Below, in pieces: positions 7,705 through 16,902 of a stretch of 44,973 nt of DNA. The notes below the pieces were generated by a model. The model worked only from the letters and a program-made list of their open reading frames with translations. It did not search any database and was not told the DNA's origin. The first letter of the stretch is position 1, and every line of letters begins with the position of its first letter. A program made the position numbers and the translations under genes. Source of the stretch: Algoriphagus algorifonticola (GTDB lineage Bacteria > Bacteroidota > Bacteroidia > Cytophagales > Cyclobacteriaceae); contig NZ_VLOG01000021.1 of assembly GCF_007655305.1 (NCBI RefSeq), positions 51,725 through 96,697 of the forward strand, in the 5' to 3' direction.

Positions 7705-9867
7705 ATGAGCACAGTAACAAGAGCGAGCAGAAGAGATTTTCTGAAAATTGCCGGAACCACGGCAGGTGGATTATTTATTGGTTTCAACTGGTTCAGTTGT
7801 GATTCCCCGAAAGTAGAGGTTTTGAGTACTGAGGAAATATTATCTCAGGCTAAAAACTTTAGTAGTTATTTATCCATCTCTCCAACTGGTGATGTGGTGA
7901 TCTATTCACCTAATCCTGAATTGGGCCAAAACATAAAGACTTCTTTTCCAATGGTCGTAGCCGAAGAATTGGATGCTGATTGGGAAAAAGTCAGAGTAGT
8001 TCAGGCCAATTTGGATACAGAAAAATATGACCGTCAGCTGACCGGTGGGTCAGGAGCTATGCCACACAGCTGGGAAAGATTACGTACAGCTGGCGCAACA
8101 GCCAAATATGTATTAGTAGCTGCTGCTGCGAAAACATGGAATGTTCCAGCAGAAGAAATTACGGTAGAAAAAGGGATCATTTCGCACAAGGGAAGTGGGA
8201 AAAGTGGTCACTTTGGAGAGTTCGTAGCCTCAGCTGCCACCATGACTGCTCCTGAGCAATTGACTTTTAAAGACAAAAAAGACTTTAAAATCATCGGGAC
8301 TCCGGTGAAAAATGTGGATGCCAAGGAGATGTATACCGGGCAGCCATTATACGGATTGGATTTTTACAGAGAAGGAATGCTTCATGCCATGATTCAAAGA
8401 GCACCTTTTGGAATGAAAATCAAATCTGTCGACGATGCTGCAGCGAGAGCAGTGACTGGAGTTCAGGAGGTGGTAACTTTTGGAAATTCAGTGGCTGTGG
8501 TAGGTTCATCAACTTGGCCATTGATGAAAGCTAAAAAGCTTCTTCGAATTGAATATGAGCCAGAAGGTAAGGTAGAAAGCTCAGCGGACCACGATAGAAT
8601 TTTCAAAGAATTATTGGCTTCAGGAAAAGCGGAAGTTCGAAGAAAAGACGGTAACGTAGACGCAGCTTTCAAAAATGCCGCTAAAGTAGTGAGTGCTGAA
8701 TATCAGTGTCCTTTCTTGGCGCATTCTCCTATGGAACCAGAAAACTTCTTTGCACATGTAAAGGGAGATAAATGCGAATTAATTGGTCCTACTCAAACTC
8801 CAGATAGAGCCAGACAGTCTGCTGCTCAAATCTTGGGAATTCCAGCTGAAAATATCACAGTGGAAATCACACGTCTGGGTGGAGGATTTGGAAGAAGACT
8901 TCGTGCCGATTATGTAGAAGAAGCGGTGGAAGTATCCAGAGCTATGAATGCACCTGTCAAAGTAACTTGGAGTAGAGAAGACGAACTTACAGGAGGCGCT
9001 TATAGACCGGCTGTTAGATACAAGTTTGAAGCGGCCTTGGACGAATCCGGAAATATGACTGCCTACAAACTCCGTGGAGTTGGGATGAATGCGGGTAATA
9101 CAACCCGTGAGCATAATTTTCCTTCAGGAGCAGTGGACAATGTCTTGATCGAATCAGTGAATTATGAATCAAGTATCACTACCAATGCCTGGAGAGCTCC
9201 AATTACAAACTTCCTGGCCTATGCTGAGCAGAGCTTTTTGGATGAAGTAGCATTGGAAGCTGGAAAAGATCCTGTTCAGTTTAGATTGGATTTGCTTCAA
9301 AGGGCTAAAACCAATCCGGTAGGAGAGCTAGGCTATGACGTAGATCGAATGATTGGAGTAGTTCAAGCCGCCAAGGAAAAATCCAATTGGGGTAAAAATC
9401 CAAACGTGAAGCAGGGATTCTCTGTCTACTTCTCTCATAGATCTTATGTGGCTCAGGTAGCAGATATCGCTATGGAAGGAGGTACTCCTACACTCAAGAA
9501 AATAACTGCAGTTACAGATTGTGGAATGGTCATCAATCCAATTGGAGCAAACCATCAGGTAAGAGGTGGCATTGTGGATGGAATGGGCCATGCAATGTAT
9601 GGAAATCTAACTTTCGAAAATGGTGTGCCGAAGCAGAAAAACTATGACACCTATCGCTTAATCCGAATGAAGGAAGTTCCTGAAATTGAAACCCATTTTC
9701 TAACAACTGACTTTGATCCTACTGGCCTGGGAGAACCTGCATTACCTCCGACAGGTGGTTCTATTGCAAACGCAATTTTTGCTGCGACAGGTAGAAGGTT
9801 GAGAAGTCAACCATTTATTGAGCAGAAAGAATTTTCAGATATCAAATTAGATATCCGAAGAGCTTAA
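7705..9867 (+). CDS. Molybdopterin-binding hydroxylase large subunit (IorB-like)
   Basis: A 720-residue catalytic subunit of the xanthine dehydrogenase/aldehyde oxidase superfamily, IorB type. A twin-arginine signal is visible (S-R9-R10-D-F-L-K) followed by a hydrophobic stretch ending near residue 31 (WFSC), so the enzyme is exported folded with its cofactor. Moco-binding signatures include GGGFGRR, the LAHSPMEPENFFA strand and the C-terminal GEPALPPTGGSIANAIF segment with the glutamate expected to act as base. These enzymes hydroxylate aldehydes or N-heterocycles with water as oxygen donor; the substrate here is unknown. The mocA and xdhC homologues about 4 kb away are probable maturation partners. 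A bidirectional terminator follows the stop. Confidence 0.93.
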   Translation: MSTVTRASRRDFLKIAGTTAGGLFIGFNWFSCDSPKVEVLSTEEILSQAKNFSSYLSISPTGDVVIYSPNPELGQNIKTSFPMVVAEELDADWEKVRVVQANLDTEKYDRQLTGGSGAMPHSWERLRTAGATAKYVLVAAAAKTWNVPAEEITVEKGIISHKGSGKSGHFGEFVASAATMTAPEQLTFKDKKDFKIIGTPVKNVDAKEMYTGQPLYGLDFYREGMLHAMIQRAPFGMKIKSVDDAAARAVTGVQEVVTFGNSVAVVGSSTWPLMKAKKLLRIEYEPEGKVESSADHDRIFKELLASGKAEVRRKDGNVDAAFKNAAKVVSAEYQCPFLAHSPMEPENFFAHVKGDKCELIGPTQTPDRARQSAAQILGIPAENITVEITRLGGGFGRRLRADYVEEAVEVSRAMNAPVKVTWSREDELTGGAYRPAVRYKFEAALDESGNMTAYKLRGVGMNAGNTTREHNFPSGAVDNVLIESVNYESSITTNAWRAPITNFLAYAEQSFLDEVALEAGKDPVQFRLDLLQRAKTNPVGELGYDVDRMIGVVQAAKEKSNWGKNPNVKQGFSVYFSHRSYVAQVADIAMEGGTPTLKKITAVTDCGMVINPIGANHQVRGGIVDGMGHAMYGNLTFENGVPKQKNYDTYRLIRMKEVPEIETHFLTTDFDPTGLGEPALPPTGGSIANAIFAATGRRLRSQPFIEQKEFSDIKLDIRRA

Positions 9868-9887
9868 GGTAATAAGGTGTTAAATTA

Positions 9888-9921
9888 AAAAGCCGCCAAT
9901 TTGAATTGGCGGCTTTTTTTG
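9888..9921. terminator. Bidirectional terminator between hydroxylase genes and glnS
   Basis: AGCCGCCAAT (9891-9900) pairs with ATTGGCGGCT (9905-9914) around a 4-nt loop. A T run follows on the plus strand (9914-9920), and an A-rich run precedes the stem, giving a T-rich tail on the minus strand. It sits between two convergent genes and can serve both. Confidence 0.85.
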
Positions 9922-9935
9922 AAATAATTACCGAA

Positions 9936-11963
9936 TTATTGAATAGCTGCTGCTTCAGCTTTCAGCATTTCATGATCATCATTCAGACCAGCATTAATAA
10001 ATTCCTGAGCTGCTTCTGTTTTTTCCTGGCCATTTTTTAGTAAAACGCCCAAGACTAACATGACACCAATTCGAGTACCCACTTTTTTAGCAGCAGTATT
10101 GAATAAAGGTTCAATTTCCTCATAGCTTACTTCTTCAGCTAGTTTGAGTATGGATGCTTTAGCATTCGCCAACTTTTCTTCAGGAAGATTGGTTAGCTTT
10201 TTACTCAATTGTTGAATCTCGTTCAAAGGACTTCTTTTACCTTGATTCTGCTGAACATCAGGCTGTTTTGGTTGCTGCGCTGCTGTATTTTGCTTAGCCC
10301 AGGAGTCTTTTAAGCCTACTGTTTTATTAAAAATCAACTTCTCCTCCTTGGAATCTGTATCCAAAGTGAAGTAACCCAATCGCTGAAACTGGTATTTATC
10401 ATCCAAAGTAGCTTGAGCTAAATAGGGCTCCAGATAAGCCTTTTTGATGATATTCAAAGAGTCCGGATTGATAAACTCCATGAAGTTTTTGTCCTCATGC
10501 GCATCAGGAGCCTCATCAAGGAATAACCTATCATACTCCCTTACTTCAGCAGTGATTGCATGGGCTATTGAAACCCAATGAAGCGTGCCTTTTACTTTTC
10601 GTAAACTTGCTTCAGTACCGCTTCCGGATTTGGAGTTCAAATCCACTGTACAATGAATTTCTGTAATATTTCCCGCTTCATCTTTTATCACAGAATCTGC
10701 TTTGATGATATAGGCACTTTTCAATCGAACCTCATTCCCCAAAGAAAGTCTGAAGAATTTCTTATTTGCTTCCTCTTTGAAATCCTCTCTTTCAATGTAA
10801 AGTTCTTTGGAAAATGGTACTTCATGAGTTCCTGAGTTAGGATCTTCAGGATTATTTTCCATGGAAAGCATTTCTACCTTATCCTCAGGATAATTGGTCA
10901 AAACCACTTTCACAGGGTCCAAAACCGCCATTACTCTGGTAGCAGTTTTATTTAAATCTTCCCGGATACAATATTCCAATAAGGATACGTCAGTTACATT
11001 ATCCCGCTTAGATATTCCGGATAGATCAGAGAATTTTCGGATAGATTCAGGAGTATATCCTCTTCTTCTCAAACCGGAAATAGTTGGCATTCGAGGATCA
11101 TTCCAACCGGCAACCACCTTCTTCTGTACCAATTCCAATAATTTTCGCTTACTCATCACTGTGTAGCTCAGGTTTCTTCGAGCGAATTCGCGCTGCTTAG
11201 GTCGAAGTAGGGAAGGATCATAGATTTGATCGAGGTACCAGTCATAAAGCTCTCTGTGTAGCTTAAACTCCAATGTACACAGTGAATGAGATACCTGCTC
11301 AATGTAATCCGATTCACCATGAGCCCAATCATACATTGGATAAATACACCAATCACTTCCTGTACGATGATGCGGAGCATTAATAATTCTGTATAGAATA
11401 GGATCACGCATATGCATATTTGGAGAGGCCATGTCAATTTTGGCTCGAAGGAGATAAGATCCGGCAGGAAACTCCCCATTCTTCATCTTTTCGAAAAGCT
11501 CCAGACTTTCAGCCACAGGTCGATCTCTGAAAGGGCTTGGTTTTCCGGGAGTAGTAGGGGTGCCTTTTTGCTCTGCAATCTGTTCGGATGACTGTTGATC
11601 TACATAAGCTTTGCCTTCTTTGATCAATTGAACAGCCCAATCATACAGCTGCTGAAAATAATCAGAAGAATAGCATTCATTAGCCCATTTGAAGCCAAGC
11701 CATGCAATGTCTCTTTTGATTGCATCAACATACTCCTGCTCTTCTTTGGCAGGGTTGGTGTCATCAAAACGAAGGTTGACAGGAGCATTGTACTTTTCTC
11801 CCAATCCAAAATTCAAACAGATGGAAGCGGCATGGCCAATATGAAGATAACCATTCGGCTCCGGAGGAAAGCGAAAACGGAGTTTTTCCTTCGGAAGACC
11901 TTTGGCTAAGTCCTCTTCTATAATTTGTTCAATAAAATTGAGTGTCTCTGTTGATTCTTTCAT
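9936..11963 (-). CDS. glnS: Glutaminyl-tRNA synthetase with C-terminal extension
   Basis: A class I aminoacyl-tRNA synthetase of 675 residues that charges tRNA-Gln. The ATG at 11963 is chosen; the frame is open from a TTG at 12011, but those 16 residues are hydrophobic and atypical. The HIGH motif is at residues 41-44 within [13 protein letters not shown], and the KMSKS-like motif is VMSKR. The catalytic and anticodon-binding beta-barrel domains account for the usual 550 or so residues. After them comes a Gln/Pro-rich linker ([16 protein letters not shown]) and an extra helical domain of about 95 residues whose family I cannot name. It converges on the hydroxylase operon. Confidence 0.93.
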   Translation of the reverse strand: MKESTETLNFIEQIIEEDLAKGLPKEKLRFRFPPEPNGYLHIGHAASICLNFGLGEKYNAPVNLRFDDTNPAKEEQEYVDAIKRDIAWLGFKWANECYSSDYFQQLYDWAVQLIKEGKAYVDQQSSEQIAEQKGTPTTPGKPSPFRDRPVAESLELFEKMKNGEFPAGSYLLRAKIDMASPNMHMRDPILYRIINAPHHRTGSDWCIYPMYDWAHGESDYIEQVSHSLCTLEFKLHRELYDWYLDQIYDPSLLRPKQREFARRNLSYTVMSKRKLLELVQKKVVAGWNDPRMPTISGLRRRGYTPESIRKFSDLSGISKRDNVTDVSLLEYCIREDLNKTATRVMAVLDPVKVVLTNYPEDKVEMLSMENNPEDPNSGTHEVPFSKELYIEREDFKEEANKKFFRLSLGNEVRLKSAYIIKADSVIKDEAGNITEIHCTVDLNSKSGSGTEASLRKVKGTLHWVSIAHAITAEVREYDRLFLDEAPDAHEDKNFMEFINPDSLNIIKKAYLEPYLAQATLDDKYQFQRLGYFTLDTDSKEEKLIFNKTVGLKDSWAKQNTAAQQPKQPDVQQNQGKRSPLNEIQQLSKKLTNLPEEKLANAKASILKLAEEVSYEEIEPLFNTAAKKVGTRIGVMLVLGVLLKNGQEKTEAAQEFINAGLNDDHEMLKAEAAAIQ

Positions 11964-12075
11964 AATTGAAAAACTGAATGCCAAAATTACTTCAAATGAA
12001 AGGAATTGCAACCTTTCATTTAAAATGAGGCAGATGAATTTGAGATTAATTCAGATTATGCTGAAAGATGAAAAA

Positions 12076-12423
12076 TCAGATCTCATCCATTTCTCTGCTA
12101 GGCCAATAAGGCCCGATCAGTTTTAATTTGGAAGATTTTGAATCGAATTCAAAATCAATTTTTAGAGATTCTCTCACTTGTTCATGAATAGCTAAGCATG
12201 CATTAAAATGAACCAAAGAAAAATCTACCTCAAAACTGCCTGAATTAGAATCAGAAAATTTAGGCTCGGTTTTTAAGTTGACATCCTCGGCTACTGCACC
12301 TTCTTTTTTGTAGTAATAGGAAAGAAAAATGCCCAAATCTTTCTTTTTGGCTTTCAAGAAAGAACTCAATGAATCGTCTTTTATTTGAGATTTGGGATAG
12401 TCAAATGTCCAAGTTTCTTGCAT
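12076..12423 (-). CDS. Hypothetical small protein
   Basis: A 115-residue cytoplasmic protein I do not recognise. It has no signal peptide or membrane segment. A basic patch (KAKKKDLGIFLSYYYKKEG) is followed by beta-strand-like alternation (SFEVDFSLVHFNACLAI, LKIDFEFDSKSSKLKLIG), suggesting a small alpha/beta fold. It precedes glnS on the same strand with a 112-bp gap, so cotranscription is possible. The intergenic repeat at 12496-12629 begins 72 bp upstream of its start. An ATG start and steady codon use make it a likely real gene. Confidence 0.5.
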   Translation of the reverse strand: MQETWTFDYPKSQIKDDSLSSFLKAKKKDLGIFLSYYYKKEGAVAEDVNLKTEPKFSDSNSGSFEVDFSLVHFNACLAIHEQVRESLKIDFEFDSKSSKLKLIGPYWPSREMDEI

Positions 12424-12495
12424 AATTTTTTCTTGATAGAAAATCTAAATTTAATCAACTTAGGCTGAAAGTCTTAATTCATTTAAATTTAAGGT

Positions 12496-12629
12496 ATGAA
12501 ATGCCCATGAGGAAAAATCTCACACAACTTGTCCCGTCCGCCGCGGCGGATCGGGAGGGGGATGCCCCGATAAATCGGGGTAGGGCATTCCATCTGACAT
12601 CTAAAAAACAAATTATAAACGGATGAAAT
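12496..12629. repeat. About 127-bp palindrome-rich intergenic repeat unit
   Basis: A full unit bounded by identical 7-bp direct repeats ATGAAAT at 12496-12502 and 12623-12629. Its left 32 bp and right 36 bp match the left edge of the window in inverted, permuted order. The core has two strong palindromes: TCCGCCGCGGCGGA at 12537-12550, nested in a longer hairpin (GTCCCG/CGGGAG arms), and CCCCGATAAATCGGGG at 12565-12580. It carries no open frame, so any movement would depend on enzymes elsewhere. The right ATGAAAT contains the start codon of the cysteine desulfurase gene. The 14-bp GC palindrome recurs at 44952-44965. Confidence 0.85.
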
Positions 12630-13765
12630 ACCCCATTTACTTAGACTATAATGCCACTACTCCTTGCACTAAAGAAGTAATGGAATCCATGCTTCCATTT
12701 TTTTCGGATCACTTTGGAAATGCGGCAAGTAAGAGTCATCCCTTTGGCTGGGTTGCTGAGAATGCGGTAGAAGAAGCCCGGGAAAAAATTGCGCAGTTGA
12801 TTGGCGCTAAGTCTAAGGAGATAATCTTTACATCAGGAGCTACAGAAGCCTTAAATTTGGCTATAAAAGGTACTTTTGAAGCTTTTTTACCTGAAAAACA
12901 GCATTTTATCACCTGTCAAACCGAGCATAAAGCCGTTTTGGATTGCTTTGAGGAAATTGAAAAAAGGGGAGGAGAGGTGACCTATTTACCCGTTGATGAA
13001 ATGGGTAAAATAAGCATAGATCAACTCGTAAAAGCCATTCTCCCGACTACCAAAGCGGTTTGTCTGATGTGGGCAAATAATGAAACAGGAATTATTCATC
13101 CAATTGAAGAAATCGCAAATTTATGTGAGGTTAGAAATCTGATTTTAATTACGGATGCAGTACAGGCGGCTGGCAAGATCCCGGTTTCTACCCAAGGAAT
13201 TCACCTGATAGCTATTTCTGCCCATAAATTATACGGTCCTAAAGGTATAGGTGCATTGTACGTGCGACACAACCATGAATTACCCAAACCACAGGCTCAA
13301 ATCCATGGAGGAGGACATGAAAAGGGGATGAGAAGCGGAACATTGAATGTTCCCGCTATAGTAGGTTTTGGAAAAGCCGCTGAATTGAGGATAGAAGAAA
13401 TGCATGCAGAGGCTAATCGATTGCAAAAGCTTAGAAATCAGTTGCAAGAAGGATTACTAAAAATCTCTGGTACACAATTGAACGGGAGTCAAGATAATCG
13501 TTTGCCCCATGTTTGCAACATCGCATTTTCGGATGTAGAAGGTGAGGAACTATTGAAAAGAGTGAATCAAAAAGTTGCGGTGAGTTCGGGTTCTGCCTGC
13601 ACATCCATTTCCCCAAAACCTAGTCATGTATTAAAAGCCATGGGATTGGATTCAGATTTAGGAAGAGCTTCAATTCGATTTTCTTTGGGAAGAAAAACTA
13701 CCGAAGAAGAAATTCTACAAACTATAGATTGGGTGGAAAAAGTAGTAAAGGAATTAAGAGGATAG
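12623..13765 (+). CDS. Cysteine desulfurase, IscS/NifS class
   Basis: A 380-residue PLP enzyme that releases sulfur from cysteine as a protein-bound persulfide. YLDYNATTP opens the protein as in group I desulfurases. The PLP-binding lysine is K202 in HKLYGPKG, and the catalytic cysteine is C326 in the loop SSGSACTSISPKPSHVL, matching the IscS/NifS type. The repeat element abuts the start, so the native promoter region was either displaced or is supplied by the element. Its stop lies 3 bp from the end of the convergent mocA-like gene. Besides Fe-S assembly or tRNA thiolation, the context suggests it could supply the terminal sulfur of the molybdenum cofactor (inference). Confidence 0.93.
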   Translation: MKYPIYLDYNATTPCTKEVMESMLPFFSDHFGNAASKSHPFGWVAENAVEEAREKIAQLIGAKSKEIIFTSGATEALNLAIKGTFEAFLPEKQHFITCQTEHKAVLDCFEEIEKRGGEVTYLPVDEMGKISIDQLVKAILPTTKAVCLMWANNETGIIHPIEEIANLCEVRNLILITDAVQAAGKIPVSTQGIHLIAISAHKLYGPKGIGALYVRHNHELPKPQAQIHGGGHEKGMRSGTLNVPAIVGFGKAAELRIEEMHAEANRLQKLRNQLQEGLLKISGTQLNGSQDNRLPHVCNIAFSDVEGEELLKRVNQKVAVSSGSACTSISPKPSHVLKAMGLDSDLGRASIRFSLGRKTTEEEILQTIDWVEKVVKELRG

Positions 13766-13768
13766 ACT

Positions 13769-14356
13769 TTATTTGAGATTTTTGATCTTTTTCAAATCCT
13801 CTTCAGTATCCAAATCAATCGCACCCTCGGGGAAATCAAGCGCCAAAACATCTTCAGAATGATTGAAAATTACCTTTTTGGCACCCTCTGAACCCTTTAG
13901 GCTCAGTAATTCATCGAAATATGATCGATTAAAAAGTACAGGCACGCCCAATGTTCCAGAATAGGAACAAGCAACAATTCCTTTTCCAGAAATTTCTTTC
14001 CCTTCAATCAATCGATTCAAAAGAACCGCACCAACAAATGGCTGATCGCAGAGCATCAAAATCACTTGATCAGTTTGGCCATTTGCTAGTAAAAATTTGA
14101 GCCCTGTTTGCATACTGGAAGCCATTCCTTCCTCCCAGTTTTCATTGATGACTACAGGTACATTTTTGCTTTCAAAACCAGTTTGGATCAAGTCAGGATT
14201 CCAACCCAAAACAACCACCATAGAATCTGCTTGACATTTATTAGCTTCTTCTATAGCATTTTGAATCAGTGTTTTACCTCCCAGCTCCACCAATTGCTTG
14301 GGTCTACCTAATCTGGAAGATGAACCTGCGGCCAAAAGAATTATGCCTGTTTTCAT
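13769..14356 (-). CDS. mocA: MocA-like molybdenum cofactor cytidylyltransferase
   Basis: A 195-residue nucleotidyltransferase of the MobA-like family. The N-terminal nucleotide-binding loop LLAAGSSSRLGRPKQL and the CDQPF metal-site motif are clear. MocA joins CMP to molybdopterin, forming the cytosine dinucleotide cofactor used by many xanthine-oxidase-family enzymes; MobA makes the guanine form. The MocA reading is favoured by translational overlap with xdhC (4 bp at 14353-14356) and by the nearby IorAB-type genes, whose family normally uses the cytosine form. Substrate choice between CTP and GTP cannot be decided by eye. Confidence 0.8.
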   Translation of the reverse strand: MKTGIILLAAGSSSRLGRPKQLVELGGKTLIQNAIEEANKCQADSMVVVLGWNPDLIQTGFESKNVPVVINENWEEGMASSMQTGLKFLLANGQTDQVILMLCDQPFVGAVLLNRLIEGKEISGKGIVACSYSGTLGVPVLFNRSYFDELLSLKGSEGAKKVIFNHSEDVLALDFPEGAIDLDTEEDLKKIKNLK

Positions 14357-15471
14357 AGCCCAGACTCGTGAATGGGACCTTTTTTGTCCCGAAGGAAAAT
14401 GGGACTCTTTTGATTTAGAACTGCTTTAATTTCTGCCATAATAGAAAGCGCAATTTCTTCAGATGTCTCTGCACCGATTTCAAGACCTACAGGGGCATAA
14501 ATATTCTCCATATTAACTTGCAAACCTTTGGATTCCAATCGCTGTACCAGTTTTTCTGTCTTTTTCTTAGGCCCAAGAATTCCGATGTAGGGTAGGTTTG
14601 ATTCCAAAAGCTTTTCCAGGATAATTACTTCATATTCAAAATTATGAGTCATCAATAATGCAACAGTATTGGAATCGGTGCTTATGCTAGGCAACACCTC
14701 TTCTGCTGAACCTACGATAATATTTTGAGCTGAAGGAAATCGGGCTGAAGTGGCCTGATTTTTTCTTCCATCGAAAAGAAATAGCTCCATTCCCAATAAT
14801 TCAGCCATTTGGGCTACAGGCCTTGTGTCATTTCCCGCACCAAAAAGTAATACCCTCGTTACAGGATGTATTTTTTCGAAGAATATAGAAATCTTATCCA
14901 ACTCTTCGAATTCCCTGATTTGACTTTGATTTTCTTGAAAGCCATTGATTTCGTGTTTTATCCTGAGCCATTGTTGAGGATTCAATTTTCCTGAATTGCC
15001 GAATTCCTGATTTCCTCTTTTCAAAAAGATGGTACCTATCTGCTCTGATTTAGATCTAGGAATAGAAAATACAGTAAGTAGAAGACTGGATTCACGCTCT
15101 TGGATAGCTTCCTTGATTAATTCAACGGGGTTGCTTGGGTTAGAAAAATCCAGTGGTTCTATCAAAACATGAATAATTCCATTGCAACCTAATCCCACAC
15201 CGAATTTTTGATCGTCCTCATCTGTAGTGTCATAGGTGACTAGCATAGATTTTTGCTGAAAAATCACTGTTTGAGCCTTTCGCAAGGCATCTCCCTCCAA
15301 ACAGCCCCCACTGATCGCACCTGTTAGTTGTCCATCTTGGGTTACGAGCATTCTCGCACCTGGTCTTCTATAGGCAGATCCATCTACTTTTACCACAGTA
15401 GCTAATGCGGCTGGAATGGATTCTTCCTTGCAAACTTCGTAAGCCTGAATAATCTGCTTGAACTCTTTCAT
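14353..15471 (-). CDS. xdhC: XdhC/CoxI family molybdenum cofactor insertion protein
   Basis: A 372-residue protein with both domains of the XdhC family. The N-terminal XdhC_CoxI region has ALATVVKVDGSAYRRPGARM and the diagnostic SGGCLEGD. The C-terminal Rossmann-like domain has VLLFGAGNDTRPVAQMAELLG. XdhC binds molybdenum cofactor, promotes its sulfuration together with a cysteine desulfurase, and inserts it into xanthine-oxidase-type apoenzymes (known in Rhodobacter capsulatus). It overlaps mocA by 4 bp and follows the sterol-desaturase-like gene by 14 bp, forming a three-gene run. The probable client is the hydroxylase at 7244-9867, the only one visible. Confidence 0.92.
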   Translation of the reverse strand: MKEFKQIIQAYEVCKEESIPAALATVVKVDGSAYRRPGARMLVTQDGQLTGAISGGCLEGDALRKAQTVIFQQKSMLVTYDTTDEDDQKFGVGLGCNGIIHVLIEPLDFSNPSNPVELIKEAIQERESSLLLTVFSIPRSKSEQIGTIFLKRGNQEFGNSGKLNPQQWLRIKHEINGFQENQSQIREFEELDKISIFFEKIHPVTRVLLFGAGNDTRPVAQMAELLGMELFLFDGRKNQATSARFPSAQNIIVGSAEEVLPSISTDSNTVALLMTHNFEYEVIILEKLLESNLPYIGILGPKKKTEKLVQRLESKGLQVNMENIYAPVGLEIGAETSEEIALSIMAEIKAVLNQKSPIFLRDKKGPIHESGL

Positions 15472-15485
15472 GTGACTAAGTTAAC

Positions 15486-16745
15486 TCAATTGGCTAACTG
15501 CATCCTTTCATTTTTCAAACAAAACCATACAGAAAGCAAACAGGATGAAAATAAATAGACTATGAAAAAAGTCAAGGCTCCGTGGAAAATTTGATTGATC
15601 CCAAACCAATCACCTGAAGTAAAAATGAAGTAAAAGGCATAAATCACTTTCAAAACTTCCCAAACCCAAGCATTGGGATTTCTATCCATTAATTCGGTGT
15701 AGGAGTAAACTGTCAAAAAGACAAAGGCTCCGTAATAAAAGATATCAGGTACTCCGATACTAGCTAGATTTCCAAACAAATAGCTTAGAAGGAGCAAAAG
15801 CATAATTAACTGGGCAAAACTCCAAACCAACATTCCTTTGCTGAGAAATGGGTTGTATTTCTCGAAGTGATAAACATCTTCGATTTTAAAGACTGGGTAT
15901 TTTTCGGCCACATCTTTGGGTCTCCAACCCAATGGCATAAACCAAATTTTTAGCTTGTCTTTCCAATCTTGGGCTCTCCAGGCATCCTTGATCAGAAGCC
16001 AAAGGTGCATAAAATTGATTTTAATCGGATTCCAGGTTCGAACTGGTCTTGTCACCCCATAAACTGCTGGGATATCTGCCTGTTCCTCCTGATAAGTTCC
16101 AAATAGCTTGTCCCAAATGATAAAAATTTGCCCATAATTCTTATCCAAATATTCCGGATTGATGGCATGGTGAACCCGGTGATGGGAAGGAGTAACGATG
16201 ATTTTTTCTAAGAAACCCATTTTGCCGATATGTCTGGTGTGATACCAGAACTGAGCAAAGAGATGTAAGGGAGCAACAATGGCAATTACTTGGGCTGGAA
16301 CCCCCAATAGAGCAGCCGGAAGCAAGAAAATCCCGAATATTTTGACGATTGAGGAGATGCTTTGTCTTAAGGCACAAGCTAAATTAAATTCCTCTGAGCT
16401 ATGGTGAATGATATGGTTGTTCCAAAATAGATTATACTCATGAGAAATTCTGTGCACCCAATAGCCCGCAAAATCCAAAGCAATAAAAGCGATTACATAT
16501 GTCAACCAAGACGCATCTATTTGAAACAATCCAAATTTTCCGGCCATCCATTCATAGGAGATAACTACGATGCTTAAACCCAAGACATCTTTGGTCACAT
16601 TGGTTATGCCTGAACTGAGACTGGCAATCATATCATTGACAGGAACCGTATCATTTCCTTTCCATACGCCCCAAAACTTCTCAAACAACACCAGCACAAA
16701 AAAGGCGGGCATAGCAATTAATAAGATTTTACCGTAGGTTTCCAT
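15486..16745 (-). CDS. Sterol desaturase/fatty acid hydroxylase family membrane protein
   Basis: A 419-residue integral membrane protein with about eight hydrophobic segments. The histidine boxes of the non-heme di-iron family are present: HRISHEYNLFWNNHIIHHSS (HX3H and HX2HH types) and HHRVHHAIN. Such enzymes hydroxylate or desaturate lipids with oxygen. The C-terminal third holds extra membrane helices beyond the usual catalytic domain, as in alkylglycerol-monooxygenase-like members. It is the first gene of a run with xdhC and mocA on the minus strand, though a functional link to molybdenum enzymes is not obvious and may be only co-transcription. Substrate is unknown. Confidence 0.9.
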   Translation of the reverse strand: METYGKILLIAMPAFFVLVLFEKFWGVWKGNDTVPVNDMIASLSSGITNVTKDVLGLSIVVISYEWMAGKFGLFQIDASWLTYVIAFIALDFAGYWVHRISHEYNLFWNNHIIHHSSEEFNLACALRQSISSIVKIFGIFLLPAALLGVPAQVIAIVAPLHLFAQFWYHTRHIGKMGFLEKIIVTPSHHRVHHAINPEYLDKNYGQIFIIWDKLFGTYQEEQADIPAVYGVTRPVRTWNPIKINFMHLWLLIKDAWRAQDWKDKLKIWFMPLGWRPKDVAEKYPVFKIEDVYHFEKYNPFLSKGMLVWSFAQLIMLLLLLSYLFGNLASIGVPDIFYYGAFVFLTVYSYTELMDRNPNAWVWEVLKVIYAFYFIFTSGDWFGINQIFHGALTFFIVYLFSSCLLSVWFCLKNERMQLAN

Positions 16746-16820
16746 TTGAGTTTATATTCCAATACTAAACTTAGGAATTATGCTGATTCCATTCAAATTC
16801 CATGGATTTGAGCAGCTTTT

Positions 16821-16851
16821 TTTGATACATATCAACCAAAGAATATCTTTT
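16821..16851 (+). promoter_or_regulatory. Candidate Bacteroidota promoter for the M20 gene
   Basis: TTTG at 16821-16824, 19 bp spacing, then TATCTTTT at 16844-16851, one base off the TAnnTTTG consensus of the Bacteroidota primary sigma factor. The start codon is 51 bp downstream. Confidence 0.45.
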
Positions 16852-16902
16852 AAAAAGATACCAGAAAAATATTTCTATTTTTCTACTCTCTAAATCCAAG
16901 GC

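Noticed and set aside
7705..7800. Lipoprotein reading of the hydroxylase large subunit (WFSC)
   Set aside because: The residues before Cys do not make a good lipobox; the twin-arginine signal alone is supported.
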